Part shown: positions 62,201 to 64,000 of the stretch, in pieces
How the letters are laid out: each line of letters begins with the position of its first letter
Numbering within the stretch: position 1 is the stretch's first letter
Assembly (NCBI GenBank): GCA_024449915.1
Contig: JAMZAV010003114.1
Location: 124,001 to 188,000 of the forward strand
Direction of reading: 5' to 3'
Length of the DNA: 64,000 nt
DNA from: Sweltsa coloradensis
Taxonomy: Eukaryota; Arthropoda; Insecta; Plecoptera; Chloroperlidae
Translations under genes and position numbers: made by a program
The notes under the pieces: generated by a model
What the model was told of the DNA's origin: nothing
The model's input: only the letters and a program-made list of their open reading frames with translations
Databases searched by the model: none

Positions 62201-64000
62201 AAATCGGATACGTTTCTTGAGTATTTACCCTCAAATACCCGACCCACTCTGAAATATCGGGTACCCGACCTAAAATATCGGGTATCCGCTCTGAAATATC
62301 GGGCATTCGCTCTGAAATATCAGGTACCCGACAGATCGGGTACCACTCTGAAATATCGGGTACCCGCTCTGAAATATCGGGTACCCGACCTGAAATATCG
62401 CCTGAAATATCGGGTACCCGTACACCACTCACTCCTACTTGGACCACGTTTCAGAATGGGCGAATGTTACCACCACAGAACGCTCTCGATTTGGCTTTAC
62501 AACGACTTCGTGTTCAATCTGAGTCCAACCAGAACAAAACAGACGGAAGCAGTAAGAATTCTACATTCGTTTACGAAGAAGGTATATCATTTTTGATACA
62601 TTAAAATTGGTGAATTTATTTCATATTATCATATAAATAAGCAAGCTGACGAAACTATATTTCTATGTCGTACCGCTGTATTATTTATTCATTGAGTACC
62701 TATATGGTTGTGTTAAGCAACACTTACAATAATACTCACCATTTAAACATTAAAAGAATCGTCCAAAAGAGTAACCCGGACTAACGTCCAACATTTACTG
62801 CTGCTGTTTGTTGCAATTGACGAGATCCACGGTTATAATTAATATTATACACATTATTTATAAATAAGGCATAAATGACTTTTGTATGATCACTGGGCTG
62901 TTGCGTTGTGTCGATGATGAGGCACTGCTCGACGTTTCGCCCCCATGTTGGTGGCTTCTTAATGAATGAATGAATGAATGAATTAACGAGCGAATAAACG
63001 AATGAACGAATGAAAGAAAGAATGAATGAATGAAAGAATAAATGAATGAATGAATGAATGAATGTTTTCTTAGAAACCACCAACATGGGTGGCAAAACGT
63101 CGAGCAGTGTCTCATCATCGACACGACTCAACATCCCATTGATCAAACAGACGTCATTGACGGGAAGTTAAAGCCTACAATATCTCAAGGCATCAATGAT
63201 TTGCAGGTTATTAACGAGAGGCGAGCGGAGTACCGGTCGAAGCAAGAGAACGCTACAGACGATGATCGTAAGTTTATTATATAATATTTAACACTATGCT
63301 CACAACACATTCCTAGTTACGCCCCTTCATTTGGAATACGTGTATTAATGGAAATATAATATTGTCATGAAGATTATATAACGTATCAGAGCAAATAATT
63401 TGACCAATTTAAGAAAGAATCGAGAGCCAATCGTTTACGATTTGATCTAATCGCCTCACGCGACATTCAGTGAAGTACATCCACGTGGTTTCAGGATCTC
63501 ATAAGAAGCTGACTTTCCTGGATGTGCTGATCGAGGTAGCAGAGAGGGAGGGGTCACTCGACGACCGGGACATTCAGGAAGAGGTGGACACCTTCATGTT
63601 TGAAGGTCACGACACCACCTCGGCAGCCATCTTGTGGACGCTCTATCTACTCGGCGGCCATCTTGAGATACAGGTATATGTATGTAATGTGGAGCTGCGG
63701 TTATGAATTTAAGTCTGAAGTCAGTTATACTGATGATTAATTGACATAACAAGTTGACGATATTATTGACAATGACGATGATAACGACCAGTGCTGTTGA
63801 CACTCCGTGCAATACAACATATTATCCTACAACCAAGATACTTCAGCCATTGTATTGATGTCGAGGTCTTTACAGGAGAAGGCAGCTGCAGAGTTGTCCG
63901 AGATGTTCGGCTCTGACCGACGAGAGCCGACAATGACCGATCTTGCCAATATGACGTACCTGGACAAAGTCATCAAGGAGTCGCTGCGTCTTTACCCAAG
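56275..64000 (+). CDS. CYP4: cytochrome P450 family 4, 5' part, runs off the right edge
   Basis: A microsomal haem mono-oxygenase, typically of fatty acids or other lipophilic substrates. Exons: 56275-56446 (membrane anchor, then [16 protein letters not shown]), 56529-56635, 57153-57243, 57538-57723 with an identical second copy 57749-57934, 61337-61406, 62455-62581, 63207-63267, 63495-63673, 63876-64000. Landmarks are [20 protein letters not shown] (helix C), [20 protein letters not shown], the I-helix oxygen motif [11 protein letters not shown] characteristic of CYP4, and the K-helix ESLRLYP. The haem-binding cysteine lies beyond the window. Anomalies: TAG at 57216-57218 where the family has Leu (HPW-x-GTGLL), repeated in a partial second copy of exon 3, and the tandem exon 4. 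The gene may be inactive, or the stop may be an assembly or allelic error. Confidence 0.9.
57197..57326 (+). repeat. tandem duplication of the 3' half of CYP4 exon 3
   Basis: 57197-57249 and 57274-57326 are identical over 53 bp, including the stop codon and the donor site CACAG|GTGGGT. They are separated by a (GT)n tract, with a 77-bp period. The second copy lacks the exon 3 acceptor. Confidence 0.85.
57528..57949 (+). repeat. exact tandem duplication of CYP4 exon 4 with its splice sites
   Basis: Two 211-bp units appear identical by eye. Each contains the acceptor CCTTCCAG, the 186-bp exon and the donor GTACTAAACC. 186 is a multiple of three, so including both copies would add 62 residues in frame. 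Confidence 0.88.
58045..58250. mobile_element. fold-back repeat F with decayed hammerhead-like cores, copy 1
   Basis: Inverted halves carry CTTGAAGAAGCC, a hairpin GCCACC/GGTGGC, GAAACGTC, then a tail with GTGCCTCATCATC and GACGCAAC. The position of GAAAC-GTC after a stem resembles a minimal hammerhead, but the first core strand reads TTGAAGA and not CTGANGA, so it is probably inactive. It lies in CYP4 intron 4. Confidence 0.5.
58483..61094 (+). repeat. 52-bp minisatellite, about 2.6 kb, in CYP4 intron 4
   Basis: The unit begins CTCAAAATCACGTTGTGGAT, continues GTGACTTTCAGTTACTTCTC and ends CTAATCCAACTG (52 bp). Units at both ends are near-perfect. The middle (about 58850-60480) is heavily eroded by deletions while still showing the same words. 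Period is measured by eye at 58561, 58613 and neighbours. Confidence 0.92.
62220..62430 (-). repeat. short tandem array of a roughly 21-bp unit in CYP4 intron 5
   Basis: CTGAAATATCGGGTACCCG-type units recur about eight times with small changes. At 61556-61630 GGTCGGGTC words occur, so this could be the right subterminal region of one more MITE-like element (about 61550-62430). Confidence 0.6.
62889..63146. mobile_element. fold-back repeat F, copy 2, with (GAAT)n centre
   Basis: The minus-oriented half (62889-62960: GGGCTGTTGCGTTGTGTCGA, GACGTTTCGCC) and plus half (63070-63146: CCACCAACATGGGTGG, CAAAACGTCGAGCAGTG) are separated by (GAAT)n, 62961-63063. In the plus half GAAA has become AAAA. 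The element ends just before CYP4 exon 7. Confidence 0.6.

Overview
The window is nuclear DNA from an animal. Its genes carry GT-AG introns, conserved metazoan proteins are spread over kilobases, and several classes of eukaryotic transposon fill the introns. The CYP4 and retroelement sequences look invertebrate, perhaps arthropod, but I cannot place the species. The palindrome TAGGCCTA and its relatives recur strikingly often throughout.

Layout: (1) 1-7261, minus strand, the 5' part of a nucleobindin gene (signal peptide to first EF-hand) that runs off the left edge. (2) 8415-10445, plus strand, a complete three-exon LITAF-domain gene, head-to-head with nucleobindin. (3) 16865-22596, minus strand, an intron-bearing RpS15 copy with about six indels, probably a pseudogene. 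(4) 22600-31780, no host gene seen, only LINE remnants, hAT, piggyBac and TA-flanked MITEs and AT-rich DNA. (5) 31784-47308, minus strand, a complete 11-exon ER alpha-mannosidase I (MAN1B1, GH47) gene. Its introns hold a LINE, SINE pieces, hAT-like elements, an inverted-repeat element carrying a copy of the gene's own exon 10 boundary, and a fold-back element with two intact hammerhead ribozymes. (6) 47712-51148, a LINE interrupted by an inverted-repeat element and by a hAT element that itself contains two more hAT-like elements. (7) 51150-56270, repeats and a LINE relic. (8) 56275-64000, plus strand, the 5' part of a cytochrome P450 family 4 gene with an exactly duplicated exon, a partly duplicated exon with an in-frame stop, and an intronic 52-bp minisatellite of about 2.6 kb.

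The genes are unrelated in function and do not form a pathway. Nucleobindin and ER mannosidase I act in the secretory pathway, the LITAF protein on late endosomal membranes, CYP4 in the ER, and RpS15 in the ribosome.

The best leads are the pair of perfect hammerhead ribozymes in the MAN1B1 intron, the element that carries a fragment of the gene it sits in, the CYP4 exon duplication with a shared stop, and the many MITEs with 8-bp target duplications whose ends carry clustered, family-specific short words. All exon joins were made by eye from reading frame, splice sites and family conservation, with no transcript data.
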